Assembly: GCA_964019135.1 (NCBI GenBank)
Contig: OZ025256.1
Location: 43,310,035-43,374,034, forward strand
Length of the DNA stretch: 64,000 nucleotides
From: Arenicola marina
Lineage: Eukaryota > Annelida > Polychaeta > Arenicolidae
Direction: 5' to 3'
This document shows positions 50,311 through 63,000 of the stretch, one piece after another. The translations under genes and the position numbers were made by a program. The notes under the pieces were generated by a model, which was not told the DNA's origin, did no database searches, and worked only from the letters and a program-made list of their open reading frames with translations. Each line of letters opens with the position of its first letter. Positions within the stretch are counted from its first letter, which is position 1.

Positions 50311-53300
50311 GTAAGATATGTACTTTTATCGAGGTATTTCAACTACACGCAAAGCCCCGGCTAAAGATCTCCATAATATGAAACGTATGAAACGTATGAA
50401 ACATTATGAAACATTATGGAAGGTCGCGCCACCTGGTGGTTGCGGGAAGCACTACAACTTTCGATTCGGCTCGTAAATGGTAGCAGAAACCCCGCTTAAA
50501 AGTACGTATTCTCGCATTGTTGGCAGACACCGTGTTTCATCTCTATAAATTATATCCAGGTATCACCATTATCAACAAGTGCTATATATTAAATGCACAA
50601 TTGTCCCTGATATTCCTGTAAATTGATGTACAGAAGGTCTAAGCGCAATACTGGGCGATAATATGATCTCGTAGCCATGTAAACAATGGCCAGAGCGGGT
50701 GCAGTAAAACTTCCAATGTAACATGATAGCAATAATTCGCGTACCTGCTTGCAATTTGACAATAAATTCTTTAAGTTGGCTTTTTGTCGAGAACATTACT
50801 TGACACTATTATACTATAGGCCATATTTGCTGTTTGTCAGTTAGTCTGCTATAACTGTATGTGAACCTGTGTCAGTCCAAGGGTGGGTGGAGAGAGGGAG
50901 ACTTATGCAGAATTATGTTGACAATGAAGGGCAATACAAAGAGACATTATGGTATTGCAAACCAATGTGGGATGTTTCGGTGTAAGATGATTTGGCCTAA
51001 GATCTGTTTCGGTCTGGCAGTTTTGCTAGGTACCATTTTTGCCCAAGTGTAAGTAAAGCGTATGTAATTTATAAGCTACGTTGAAGTGCCGAGGCTAATG
51101 GCTAAACATTGTGTGGCCTGCTATTTGGTTATTTCTGTTTAAAGAGTGTTAAGCAATTCAACAAAATGTAACATGCCTGCTATAATGTTATTTTTGTTCA
51201 AAAAGGTGCTAAGCCAATTAAGTTCTGTTGAATTGCTTAAAGGATCGAGTGTTAAGCTGATTGTATTTAGCTAGAGCTGGGCAGCATAATATCTACTGTA
51301 GACAGCTTGTAGCAATTATCATATACAAGAATGCTAAGTTTTGTCATATTATACTTGACTGAAACATCTACCCTTGCTAACTTATCTGGCCAAAACATAT
51401 GTCCTAGACCGGATCATCCTAGACCGAAACATCTGCTAGCCGTAATATCTGTCCACTACTCTGAACAGAAGGGGCCATATTATACTGGATGTTATGATAG
51501 CCCAGCAGTCAGTGCATAGGTGTTTAAATTCCACCTGTAAAAAGTGCTTGATGCATACAGGATGAAAGATACCATGTATTTCTTTGGCAAGCTTATATGG
51601 CTTCCTGGGGAGGATATAACCTGTTATTTTGACCTTACTGTGGAAAACTTTTCTAAACCAACCAAACCTGCTCTATAGCAGATGCACTATTTAAAGGGGT
51701 ACATATAGATTATATTGTTGAAATTATATGATCGATGCATCACAGATATATGTATAGGGTAGAAAGAATATGTTTGCTGGACTATCACATAATAATGTTA
51801 GTCCTGATATATGGCTCTCATAAGGTACATGCTGGTACTTGCGTCAGGTATCAGAGGTCAACACATACCAGCCATTTATACTAATACTGATGCTTATACC
51901 AGTACCTATTATTTATTCTAGATTATATAATTTTCAAAGCCTACATATATATGTATATGATTTTTAAGCTTTAGAGCTAATCAATGATTAGTTATTGGAT
52001 TCCAGATGTAATTACTTTTCATGTAAATGAATATTGCTTCCTCGCCATAATCTTTAGTATATAACTTCCTGAAAATTGTTTAATACTGTTCACTTAGAGA
52101 CTTAGATCATACCACATTAGCCATGTGTATGTCTTATATATGTCATGCAATATTACATATTATAGTATTATCAGTGTTACCATAAATCTATATATGACCA
52201 TAACATAAGTTATTGATATGGGTAAGGGCTATGTTTAATGTTTTAACAACATTAATTGCTGTCACTTTCATATGTGCAGTATAATTTTAAGTAATAGTAG
52301 TAATGTCTAATTGAGGTTAGGACTACTGTTAATATACATGTACTCTAAAATATTTGTAAAAACTTCCTATGCATCATATCTGTAATCATTTATTCACTAT
52401 AAATAACTGGTTTATCTTGATGACCATTAACAGATGATTTTATAACATGGACTAAAGTAAATAAAGTACCAATTAATGGGGTTTTAAAGCATGGGTCAAG
52501 CAATGGGTTAAGCAAGTCCAGCCATTTAATTTATGTTATGTAACAGGTATATTTATGGTTGGATAACCATTAACTACTGATTTGTTACATACAATGTAAA
52601 CTTAAATGAATTACCAATTTTCTGTGGGTTAATGCAGACCAAAACCATACTTTTGAACTGAGTATAAGCCACTGCATGCACTCCTCCTTGAAATAGTCAA
52701 TAATTATCAATATTAGGCTCTTCATAACTATACTCATACATTAAGGCTGCGAGTATATTAGTTACTTACATACAGTAACAGCATACATGGTGCAATAGGG
52801 CTAGTCCTATACCATATTGATCTGGCAAGTACATCATGCACCTGTAGCTGATTGTCTCCTGCATGCCCCCCCCCCCCCCCACCGCCGCCTCATTAAATTT
52901 CCTCATAAAGTTAGTGACTGCATGTAAAAGACATACATCCTGGACCAGGAGCCTTCACTTTCTCCGGATGCACATACACCCTACCCTGATCCATATGGTC
53001 CCTCAGACAATGCAGAGCCAATCAAGTCGGCGAGGGAATTAAGCCAGCCGACATGATAATCCTGTCTGGCCTTGTTTATACAACTAGTGTAACAAAGCCC
53101 AGGTGTTGCTTTGTTCCTGGGCATTGGTCTAAAGCTGGTAATGTCGGCATTAGTGTCATTGTATAGGGCGGGTGGGGGATAAAAGCTGGCAGTGGTCAGA
53201 TATAGCTTAGGATTGGATTTTTAAGAGGAGAGGGCAGCAGCTATGACACAGAAGTAGACTTTTAAAGTACCTCCTTCAAGCAACTTAGCTTAAGGCACAT

Positions 53301-54216
53301 GGCAGTATTCCTTTTAGAATACAAAAAAACTACATTTCTTTCTATTATTATCAATATATATTATTATCATTATTACACTATATTTGCAATATCTGTGATG
53401 ATGAAATGAATCCTTTTCGAAGATACTAAATGAAATAAACATTTCAGTTGACCACTAATGACAGAACTAATTAAATTAAGTTCCTGTATCTGCTTAAAAT
53501 GCCAATTTATTTCAACTGGATGTCCATCAGGCCAACTGGTATTGAACAAAAGTTTTGCTGCATAAAATCAAGGATAGTGTAACCCCATCCTTGACATAAT
53601 GGGAGGTATTTAAGGATGTTTATGTAGGTTTCACTTTTAAAAGTGCAGTCTTGATTATATTCCGTTGTGCGTCAATTTTTGCATTCTTACAAGCAAGTCT
53701 TGTACAAGACTCCAGGGGCGCGCACACCAATATTTATATATACATGTACATAACATGTTGATTTGTATTTTGTATTGTGGCGTTTTTATTCATATGGAAC
53801 TGGTAACATCACCAGCAACAATCCAATGCTGTCTTATGTTTAACAGCTAGCGGCTTAGCAATTACAGAACGATCAATGCCAGGCATTCAATTGGTATAAT
53901 TGCTTAAAGCAATTGATCTGTTGATCAAAGTTATTGATAACATTGTTTGTCATCGTCATGAATACATACGAGCTCGGATCAAAGCTGTCTATGAAAGAAT
54001 GTGTTAATATTACGTAGAGTTATCACGCCTTAGTATATAACGTGAATGAATTTTGTAAGTGAATAGCGCTGTATTAACCATAGATATCTAAATGGGTCCT
54101 GTATTGCATGTGGTAGTATAAACATAGTTTGATGGTTTATTCCTTCAAAGATTTTTGTTACTGCTATATCTCATTAGCGTCTTTATTATTGCAGTGGAAA
54201 AAGCGGCGATTAGATC

Positions 54217-57200
54217 ATGCCCAAGGAAGGCCTATCCGATAGGCAGTGGAGAGAACGCCTGCATGCCTTTGCTTCGGGTAGTTTTGCCTTTGGTCGTGGG
54301 CAGAAACCCAAGCAGGGTTCGCGCTGGGCCAAGACGCTGGACGCCATCGAGACATGCCCGCAGCACGGCAGCGTGGCTGCGTATGACTCCTTCGGCAAGG
54401 CGGTGGAATGCCGGTGCGGCTATCACCAACAGCCAGTAGGTTATAACTTCCATGGATTATTATTTTGGAGTTTTGATTTTGATCTGTTGTATATATACCA
54501 TGATATATAGACTTCAATATATTGATTGTATTGACTAACGAATTACTAGTCATTTTATGTGTTAAGGGGTTATATGCCATACACCGTATACAATAACTTA
54601 TCATATTGATCGGTGACATTCTACACAATTATAGCATTGAAAGTGTTGTATTATATCTCAAATACATGTAGTATTGGTTTGAAATATGTTACGTCAGAAT
54701 GTGACCCATATTTGCAGATAAGTGCTGGTGCTGCGGCTGCTGCAGTGACGGCGACGCATGGGACTGCTAAAGCTAAAAGCCAGGTACATTAATATTCGTC
54801 ATTATGTGTTAAGAAGAAACGCTCAACATTTTCTTTTTATATGAGGTAGCATTTGAAAAATATTCGTTTACTACAATATAATTTAGCTAGCTATAGCAAT
54901 GACAGATTAAAAGATCAGTGTATGTCCATGTAAGCCTCATTGTTTTTTTCTGGTAACTACATTCCATCCAGGCGGTACCAGTGGCTCGCCCGCCTACCAA
55001 GGCGCCGGTAGCCCCAGACCCTACTCTTCGTGCTTCAGCAACAGTTGTCAGGGTAATTATGCCATGGGATTATCCAGTAATCATTATATTAGTCTTAATT
55101 TATGATGGTGACGATCAAGCTTGATGACGTCCACGGGATTTACCCGCAAACAAGTTTGTTTTATTGTTAACATATGGCGCATGCGCATCATATTATACTG
55201 TGGTTGATTTTACTATGAGAGTGAACTGTAAGTAGGAGATTGATATGCAAGCAGGGATTGTGAAAAATACTAGAATACTAATATCTTGTGTTGACGGCGA
55301 CAAAATCATTGAAATTAATTTTAAACCTAAAGTATCTCGTATGTTATAAATGTCCTTGCAGCCTGATCCCATCGAGACAACTGCAGTTAAGCGGCAGGCG
55401 TCGGACTACAGCTCCCGGCTACCACAGGGGTGGTTGAAGGACATAGCCGAGTTCGACCAAGGTTGGCTGGGGCGCGCTCTCTTTGCGTCTAAGGGAACGC
55501 TGGCCCAGACACTGGTGAACTGGAACTATCCGCCTGCCGTACGCCATAGCAGCAAGCCGAAGCTGGACAATTACTTCAGCCGCCGGCTGTTCCTGTGGAT
55601 GCCGCGGAGGATGTGGCAAGTGGCCCTCACATGTCCTTCCTGCGGCCCGTCTCAGCAGCTGCGGTCGAAGGGTGCGTACCGGAAGGTCCGCTTAGTCCTA
55701 GATACAAGCGACATGTACTATCTAGCTGCGGAGTACATGGACTGTCGCCGCTGTGCGGGCAGCTACATCGCCTGGGACGACAGGATCCTCCAGCAGCTGG
55801 CCGACGGCGTCAGAGCGCGCTTCCCGGCGGTCCTGACACGAAAGTACGCCTGTGACCAGGCAGTGCTCTCCCTCCTCCGCGGCCGAACCCTTGGGAACAG
55901 CCCCACCGCCATGCGGAATGGCATTGAGGAACTGCACGGCGACGCCTACTTGGGAAAGGTGACACAGTACCTGAACGACTGTCGTCGCTACCAGCTGTGC
56001 CAGGAGGAGTTCCGTCTGCCCGCTCCGGTGTTCCAGGCCGTTTCCCAGCTGGTGCCCTTCCGCTCAGCCAAGTGGTTCTTGGCGGCATACGTGCGGGATG
56101 TCTGGTCAAGGCTCCCTGCTCTCAAAGCGGCCATCACATCGGTCTTCGGAACCATTTTGAAGATAGATTCCACAAAGAAAGTCCTGAAGAAGCTGCAGGG
56201 AGCCAGTGCCAGCACCGCCAGCTGGGTCACCAACGTGGCCAACGAGAAGGGCCAAGTCCTCATGGCGGTGGTCACCTCGTCGGAAGGGGAAGAGGCGCTG
56301 CAGCCCATGGTGGATGGCCTGATGGACCGGTATGAGCGGGCGGGACAGGCGCCACCGACCATCCTTTATACCGACCGAGACTGCTGCTCGACGGAAGGAG
56401 GGTCCCGGCTCAAGAAGCTCTTCAGCCGCTGGGCTGACATGGACGTGCGCCTGGACATCTGGCATTTCATGCGGCGTCTGGCTTTGGGTGTGACATCTGA
56501 GTCGCATCCATTGTTTGGCACGTTCATGCAACGCCTCAGCGGCTGCATCTTCGAGTGGGACACGGCGGACTATGCTCTCCTTGTGGCCGCCAAGAGGAGT
56601 CAGTTGGAGCAGGCCGGCGTGGAGCAGCCTTCTGACACCGCTGTCCGCAAGGCCATCACCAAGGACGAGCTTTCGACTCACTGCCGGCGACGCACGCGCA
56701 GCGCGGACGTCATCACGGCAGCCATCGAAGCTCTCCTACTGGCATTGACTGGCCCAACCGAGTCGCAGGGGGTACCTCTGTTGAAAGAAGAGATGGCGAC
56801 GATCTGGCAGGAGCAGCGACAGCATATCCCCTGCCTCTGTGACCCGGAGGGCGCGAACCTCTACACGGTGGTGGGTGAGCTGAGGAAGGGTGACGTCCGC
56901 CTTCCTGTCCTGCGCTGCGGCCGCGGCACGACCTCCCTGGAGAGCTTCCATCTCCACCTGGCCAGGTTCATACCCGGGACCTCGGCGGGAGCGGTGAACT
57001 TTCAGGCCTACCTGCTGGAGGGCCTCACCAGGTGGAATGAGGCCAGAGGTCAAGCCGCGGAGCAGGCTACACAGCCAGTGCGGTCCTTCGACGTGCGGCT
57101 GCGGCATGCTACGAATCGGCTCTGCGCTACGCTGGGGATGCCGCCTGTCCTGCCCACGTTTCAGCTACCCATGGCCTACACCGGGGAGCTGATCGGTGTG

Positions 57201-58933
57201 GAATACCTCTACCGGCAGACTGGAGAGGCGTTCCCCAGCGAGACAATTGACAGCGTCATCGACGAAGGCTTCGTCGACGTTGATGACGACACAGCCGATG
57301 ACCAGGACATCATGGGGCTCGGAGCAGACCTGCCGCCTGCCGGCGTCCCCGGCGGTCCGGACGACGAGGAACTCGTGGTCAGTCACGCTTTATTCCTTGC
57401 AAATCACTTATTATGCGACCGTCAATCGATCGGTAATGATGGCCTATGATGACCTAGTATGCAATACCCAGTGTAACCTCGTTTAGTTTAGCGTAACTAA
57501 TTTAGCTGTTTGCTTTGGAGTCATAATGAAAACATTTGTTTTAAGCATTTCTTTAAGCCCTCCTTTTCATTAGCGGGAGCAAGTAAATTAAAGCAGCATT
57601 TGTTATTTTCCCACAGGAGGATGAGGCTCTTCAGAATGCCAATGAGTGTCTGGACGCCATTGGCATCCCGGGCTGGGACCGTGTGGATCGGCTGGCGGAG
57701 GCTCTGCTGGGGTTGACCGGACTGGCCGTCTCCAACAGGGAGGCTGCCAACATTCAGCAGTTGTACTCGGCCCTGTCTGAGTACGACAAAAAGCCCCTGA
57801 CCTTCAAGGCGCGTCCCCTGCCGCAGTCACTCGGTCGCTTTGCCCGGAGCAAGGGCACCCATCGCTCCGGTCACGTGGTGGTGGACGTCATGAAGAAGTA
57901 CGTATTGAAAAGCGCAGCAAATAGGATGTAACGAAACCCTTGTTATTTATTTTCGTCGCAAAGTTGTAACGATAAAAGTAATTTTTCTATTATTACTTCT
58001 ATTGTTGTTTTAAATGAACTAATTGTTGGTGCCACCCACAGGGCGTTCCTGTCCGGAGGTGCCGCCGCCGCCTCACCCTCCAAGAGTCGCCTGGTGGAGG
58101 TTCTGTGTGTCCGTCTGTGCGACACCATCACCCAGCCACGGCGTGACATCGGCCCCACCGGACGAACTGTCTACACGTCCCGGTGGCGGCAGCTGTTAGA
58201 GGCCTACAACCGCGTGAGATCGCGCTTGTTCTACAGTCAGAGGCTCCTGGAGGGTACAAACCTTGTTTTGTACCCCCTGAACGAGACGACAATCTCTCTC
58301 TGGTACAAGAACGCAGACCGCCGGAGAGAGATCGTGTCTCTCCTTCAGGGCCTCTCACTGCCTCAGGAGGAGATGTGTACCCCCCAGCCCCTCCTTCATC
58401 CTGCGGAGAAGCCGGAATCACACGAGGCCTTGCCCCAGCCCCACATCATCATGGATGTCGTGACCGACACCAGCGGTACAGCGCGTGTTCGCCGCCCTGC
58501 CGCCAGGTGGAGCTGCACCGCCACCACGTCCAGCCCCATGGACGCTGGGCTTCCAGCCTCTGCCGGGGCGCCCCACTCCTCGTCAGCCACCACATCGGGT
58601 AGCGGTTCCCGCGAGGCGGACGAGACCACCGAGCACGTGGTCATCCAAGAAGGCCCTCTGTCGCGAACCACAGACTGGCGCCGGCGACAAGAGTTCCTCG
58701 CCCAGGGCTTGCGGCCCGGGGAGGCCCGCCTCGGTCCTCTGAAAATCCGCAAGGCCCGGACCTGCAGCAGTTGCCATCAGCTCACCAGGTCGGCCGGCCA
58801 CTCGCAGTTTAAGGGCCGCATCTACTGCCCTTATGTTGCCGGCCAGATTGGCAAGGACGAGTGGCTGGCCCAACGGCGGACGGAACACCGGCTAAAACAG
58901 CAGGCCAAGACCATGCCGCATGCAGCCACCTGA
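54217..58933 (+). CDS. Putative DDE-type transposase-like protein, copy 2, 1184 aa
   Basis: Coding exons: 54217-54435, 54718-54783, 54972-55052, 55362-57377, 57617-57897, 58042-58933. Every boundary is offset by 9587 from copy 1, and the long exon translations are identical. This is the only copy in the window with everything: promoter and exon 1 (50146-50310), all coding exons and the 3' region. The putative catalytic D391, D460 and E649 and both Cys clusters are intact, so the copy could be active. The intron-1 left segment is shorter than in copy 3 because the unit junction removes 151 bp. Confidence 0.87.
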
Positions 58934-59730
58934 AGACCGTCCCTGATCCGATGGCAACGGGCGTACCGCCCACCCCCTCACTCCCCTCACTCCCCACCCC
59001 CTCACTCCCCACCCCAAAAGACTCTCGGTTGGAACTTTTTGTAAAACATAATGAAGTCTTTTGACAAAACAGTAATGAAGTAATCTTCTGTATTAAGTCT
59101 ACCTGAATGTTGTCTCTCTGTCTAGTCTACGGTTTTTATATTATTAGTTTTTAAATTAATTAACTACAACGGAAAGGTGTCTACACCGCTATATATATAG
59201 CAGCTAAAGACGGAGGCGTGATGCCCCAGATCGGATCTGGCCCTGCGGTGGGACCGTCAAAACACCTTGTCGTTTGTAAATTATTGTTCTTATTGTACAG
59301 ATATGAGCTGAAATAATATCTTTTGCTGCTATCGGTAATTATCGTATAAGCTGTTGACCATTTCCCTCTTACCCTTCTCTTCGTGATATGTACTCTATTC
59401 AAGACTAAAATTTGCCAAACACATTAGGAAGCGTATCACAGTTCTGAGTGTGCCAATCCCTACCAGGGGGGGGGGGGGAAATTATGGCTAATTCAAATAA
59501 CACGTCTGAGGCAGCATGGGAGGTGGGAGGGAAGGGGAGGGGAAGGGGGGGGGCTGGTATCCTGGGTCTGCCAATCTTTACCGGCTGGGGCTGGGAAAGC
59601 TGTTATTATAGTAAAGTCAATTAACACGTCTGAAGCAGCATGGGGGGAGGGGGTGGGGAGGGGGGGGGGGTTCCGGCTGGTCCTCTGTTGTGCAAGCTGA
59701 CTCGGGCTCACTAAGAGGTCCGACTTTTCG

Positions 59731-59895
59731 GATATAAAGGGCGCGTACCTTGGTCAGTGATCCAGAAGTCTCAGAATCATCGTGACAGCTTGGTGCTTTA
59801 GGAGTTAACGCACAACGGATACAGACATAGGAATCATCATCGCCTCGGATACCACACTTCGTCTACTCGTCTACTGCGATTTGGCCACGTGTAAG
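59731..59895 (+). promoter_or_regulatory. TATA promoter and non-coding exon 1 for gene copy 3
   Basis: Duplicate of 50146-50310: TATAAA at 59733-59738, initiator-like TCAGTG with A at 59756, donor AAG|GTAAGA at 59895/59896. The intron to copy 3 is 4035 bp, longer by the 151 bp that precede the unit edge. Confidence 0.6.
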
Positions 59896-59931
59896 GTAAG
59901 ATATGTACTTTTATCGAGGTATTTCAACTAC

Positions 59932-60082
59932 TTTTTGAAAAACATATACGTATATTCTTGGGAAGGTATGTCTTTTGCCACTTCCTGGTAGCTCTCCCTT
60001 TTCCCCACGTTTCTCCCTCTCTTTTACCCCCTTTCTTTCCCCCCTTTTGCCCCTTCGTAGAGAAGATTAGGCCCCAGCTTTA
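59932..60082. other. 151-bp intron-1 segment present only before copy 3
   Basis: Pyrimidine-rich sequence (CTCCCTTTTCCCC and similar) ending AGGCCCCAGCTTTA just before the unit edge. It is absent between copies 1 and 2, where AACTAC joins ACGCAAAG with almost no shared bases. Copy 3 may show the ancestral intron and copy 2 a rearranged junction. GCCCCAGCTTTA partly mirrors GCCCCGGCTAAAG just inside the edge. Confidence 0.85.
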
Positions 60083-63000
60083 ACGCAAAGCCCCGGCTAA
60101 AGATCTCCATAATATGAAACGTATGAAACGTATGAAACATTATGAAACATTATGGAAGGTCGCGCCACCTGGTGGTTGCGGGAAGCACTACAACTTTCGA
60201 TTCGGCTCGTAAATGGTAGCAGAAACCCCGCTTAAAAGTACGTATTCTCGCATTGTTGGCAGACACCGTGTTTCATCTCTATAAATTATATCCAGGTATC
60301 ACCATTATCAACAAGTGCTATATATTAAATGCACAATTGTCCCTGATATTCCTGTAAATTGATGTACAGAAGGTCTAAGCGCAATACTGGGCGATAATAT
60401 GATCTCGTAGCCATGTAAACAATGGCCAGAGCGGGTGCAGTAAAACTTCCAATGTAACATGATAGCAATAATTCGCGTACCTGCTTGCAATTTGACAATA
60501 AATTCTTTAAGTTGGCTTTTTGTCGAGAACATTACTTGACACTATTATACTATAGGCCATATTTGCTGTTTGTCAGTTAGTCTGCTATAACTGTATGTGA
60601 ACCTGTGTCAGTCCAAGGGTGGGTGGAGAGAGGGAGACTTATGCAGAATTATGTTGACAATGAAGGGCAATACAAAGAGACATTATGGTATTGCAAACCA
60701 ATGTGGGATGTTTCGGTGTAAGATGATTTGGCCTAAGATCTGTTTCGGTCTGGCAGTTTTGCTAGGTACCATTTTTGCCCAAGTGTAAGTAAAGCGTATG
60801 TAATTTATAAGCTACGTTGAAGTGCCGAGGCTAATGGCTAAACATTGTGTGGCCTGCTATTTGGTTATTTCTGTTTAAAGAGTGTTAAGCAATTCAACAA
60901 AATGTAACATGCCTGCTATAATGTTATTTTTGTTCAAAAAGGTGCTAAGCCAATTAAGTTCTGTTGAATTGCTTAAAGGATCGAGTGTTAAGCTGATTGT
61001 ATTTAGCTAGAGCTGGGCAGCATAATATCTACTGTAGACAGCTTGTAGCAATTATCATATACAAGAATGCTAAGTTTTGTCATATTATACTTGACTGAAA
61101 CATCTACCCTTGCTAACTTATCTGGCCAAAACATATGTCCTAGACCGGATCATCCTAGACCGAAACATCTGCTAGCCGTAATATCTGTCCACTACTCTGA
61201 ACAGAAGGGGCCATATTATACTGGATGTTATGATAGCCCAGCAGTCAGTGCATAGGTGTTTAAATTCCACCTGTAAAAAGTGCTTGATGCATACAGGATG
61301 AAAGATACCATGTATTTCTTTGGCAAGCTTATATGGCTTCCTGGGGAGGATATAACCTGTTATTTTGACCTTACTGTGGAAAACTTTTCTAAACCAACCA
61401 AACCTGCTCTATAGCAGATGCACTATTTAAAGGGGTACATATAGATTATATTGTTGAAATTATATGATCGATGCATCACAGATATATGTATAGGGTAGAA
61501 AGAATATGTTTGCTGGACTATCACATAATAATGTTAGTCCTGATATATGGCTCTCATAAGGTACATGCTGGTACTTGCGTCAGGTATCAGAGGTCAACAC
61601 ATACCAGCCATTTATACTAATACTGATGCTTATACCAGTACCTATTATTTATTCTAGATTATATAATTTTCAAAGCCTACATATATATGTATATGATTTT
61701 TAAGCTTTAGAGCTAATCAATGATTAGTTATTGGATTCCAGATGTAATTACTTTTCATGTAAATGAATATTGCTTCCTCGCCATAATCTTTAGTATATAA
61801 CTTCCTGAAAATTGTTTAATACTGTTCACTTAGAGACTTAGATCATACCACATTAGCCATGTGTATGTCTTATATATGTCATGCAATATTACATATTATA
61901 GTATTATCAGTGTTACCATAAATCTATATATGACCATAACATAAGTTATTGATATGGGTAAGGGCTATGTTTAATGTTTTAACAACATTAATTGCTGTCA
62001 CTTTCATATGTGCAGTATAATTTTAAGTAATAGTAGTAATGTCTAATTGAGGTTAGGACTACTGTTAATATACATGTACTCTAAAATATTTGTAAAAACT
62101 TCCTATGCATCATATCTGTAATCATTTATTCACTATAAATAACTGGTTTATCTTGATGACCATTAACAGATGATTTTATAACATGGACTAAAGTAAATAA
62201 AGTACCAATTAATGGGGTTTTAAAGCATGGGTCAAGCAATGGGTTAAGCAAGTCCAGCCATTTAATTTATGTTATGTAACAGGTATATTTATGGTTGGAT
62301 AACCATTAACTACTGATTTGTTACATACAATGTAAACTTAAATGAATTACCAATTTTCTGTGGGTTAATGCAGACCAAAACCATACTTTTGAACTGAGTA
62401 TAAGCCACTGCATGCACTCCTCCTTGAAATAGTCAATAATTATCAATATTAGGCTCTTCATAACTATACTCATACATTAAGGCTGCGAGTATATTAGTTA
62501 CTTACATACAGTAACAGCATACATGGTGCAATAGGGCTAGTCCTATACCATATTGATCTGGCAAGTACATCATGCACCTGTAGCTGATTGTCTCCTGCAT
62601 GCCCCCCCCCCCCCCCACCGCCGCCTCATTAAATTTCCTCATAAAGTTAGTGACTGCATGTAAAAGACATACATCCTGGACCAGGAGCCTTCACTTTCTC
62701 CGGATGCACATACACCCTACCCTGATCCATATGGTCCCTCAGACAATGCAGAGCCAATCAAGTCGGCGAGGGAATTAAGCCAGCCGACATGATAATCCTG
62801 TCTGGCCTTGTTTATACAACTAGTGTAACAAAGCCCAGGTGTTGCTTTGTTCCTGGGCATTGGTCTAAAGCTGGTAATGTCGGCATTAGTGTCATTGTAT
62901 AGGGCGGGTGGGGGATAAAAGCTGGCAGTGGTCAGATATAGCTTAGGATTGGATTTTTAAGAGGAGAGGGCAGCAGCTATGACACAGAAGTAGACTTTTA

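Larger units (their letters stand above)
40758..50346 (+). repeat. Tandem gene unit, copy 1 (~9.59 kb)
   Basis: Direct repeat with copies 2 and 3; every shared feature is offset by exactly 9587 bp from copy 2. The left edge (TAACGCAAAGCCCCGGC) abuts unrelated flanking DNA, while the right edge joins copy 2 directly at 50346/50347. The unit holds most of intron 1, all coding exons, the 3' region, and then the promoter and exon 1 that serve copy 2. Intron 1 also carries C-runs (43279-43293) and dispersed repeats. Confidence 0.97.
50347..60082 (+). repeat. Tandem gene unit, copy 2 (~9.74 kb)
   Basis: Same content and order as copy 1. Its left edge (ACGCAAAGCCCC) joins directly to AACTAC of copy 1. 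Its right end carries 151 bp (59932-60082) that copy 1 lacks. Other differences found are single-base length changes in two G-runs in the 3' region. Confidence 0.97.

Noticed and set aside
40758..60082. Dismissing the tandem array as a pure assembly loop
   Set aside because: The junctions differ by 151 bp, G-runs differ in length and copy 3 carries a coding SNP. These suggest real copies, although read-level proof is not available here.
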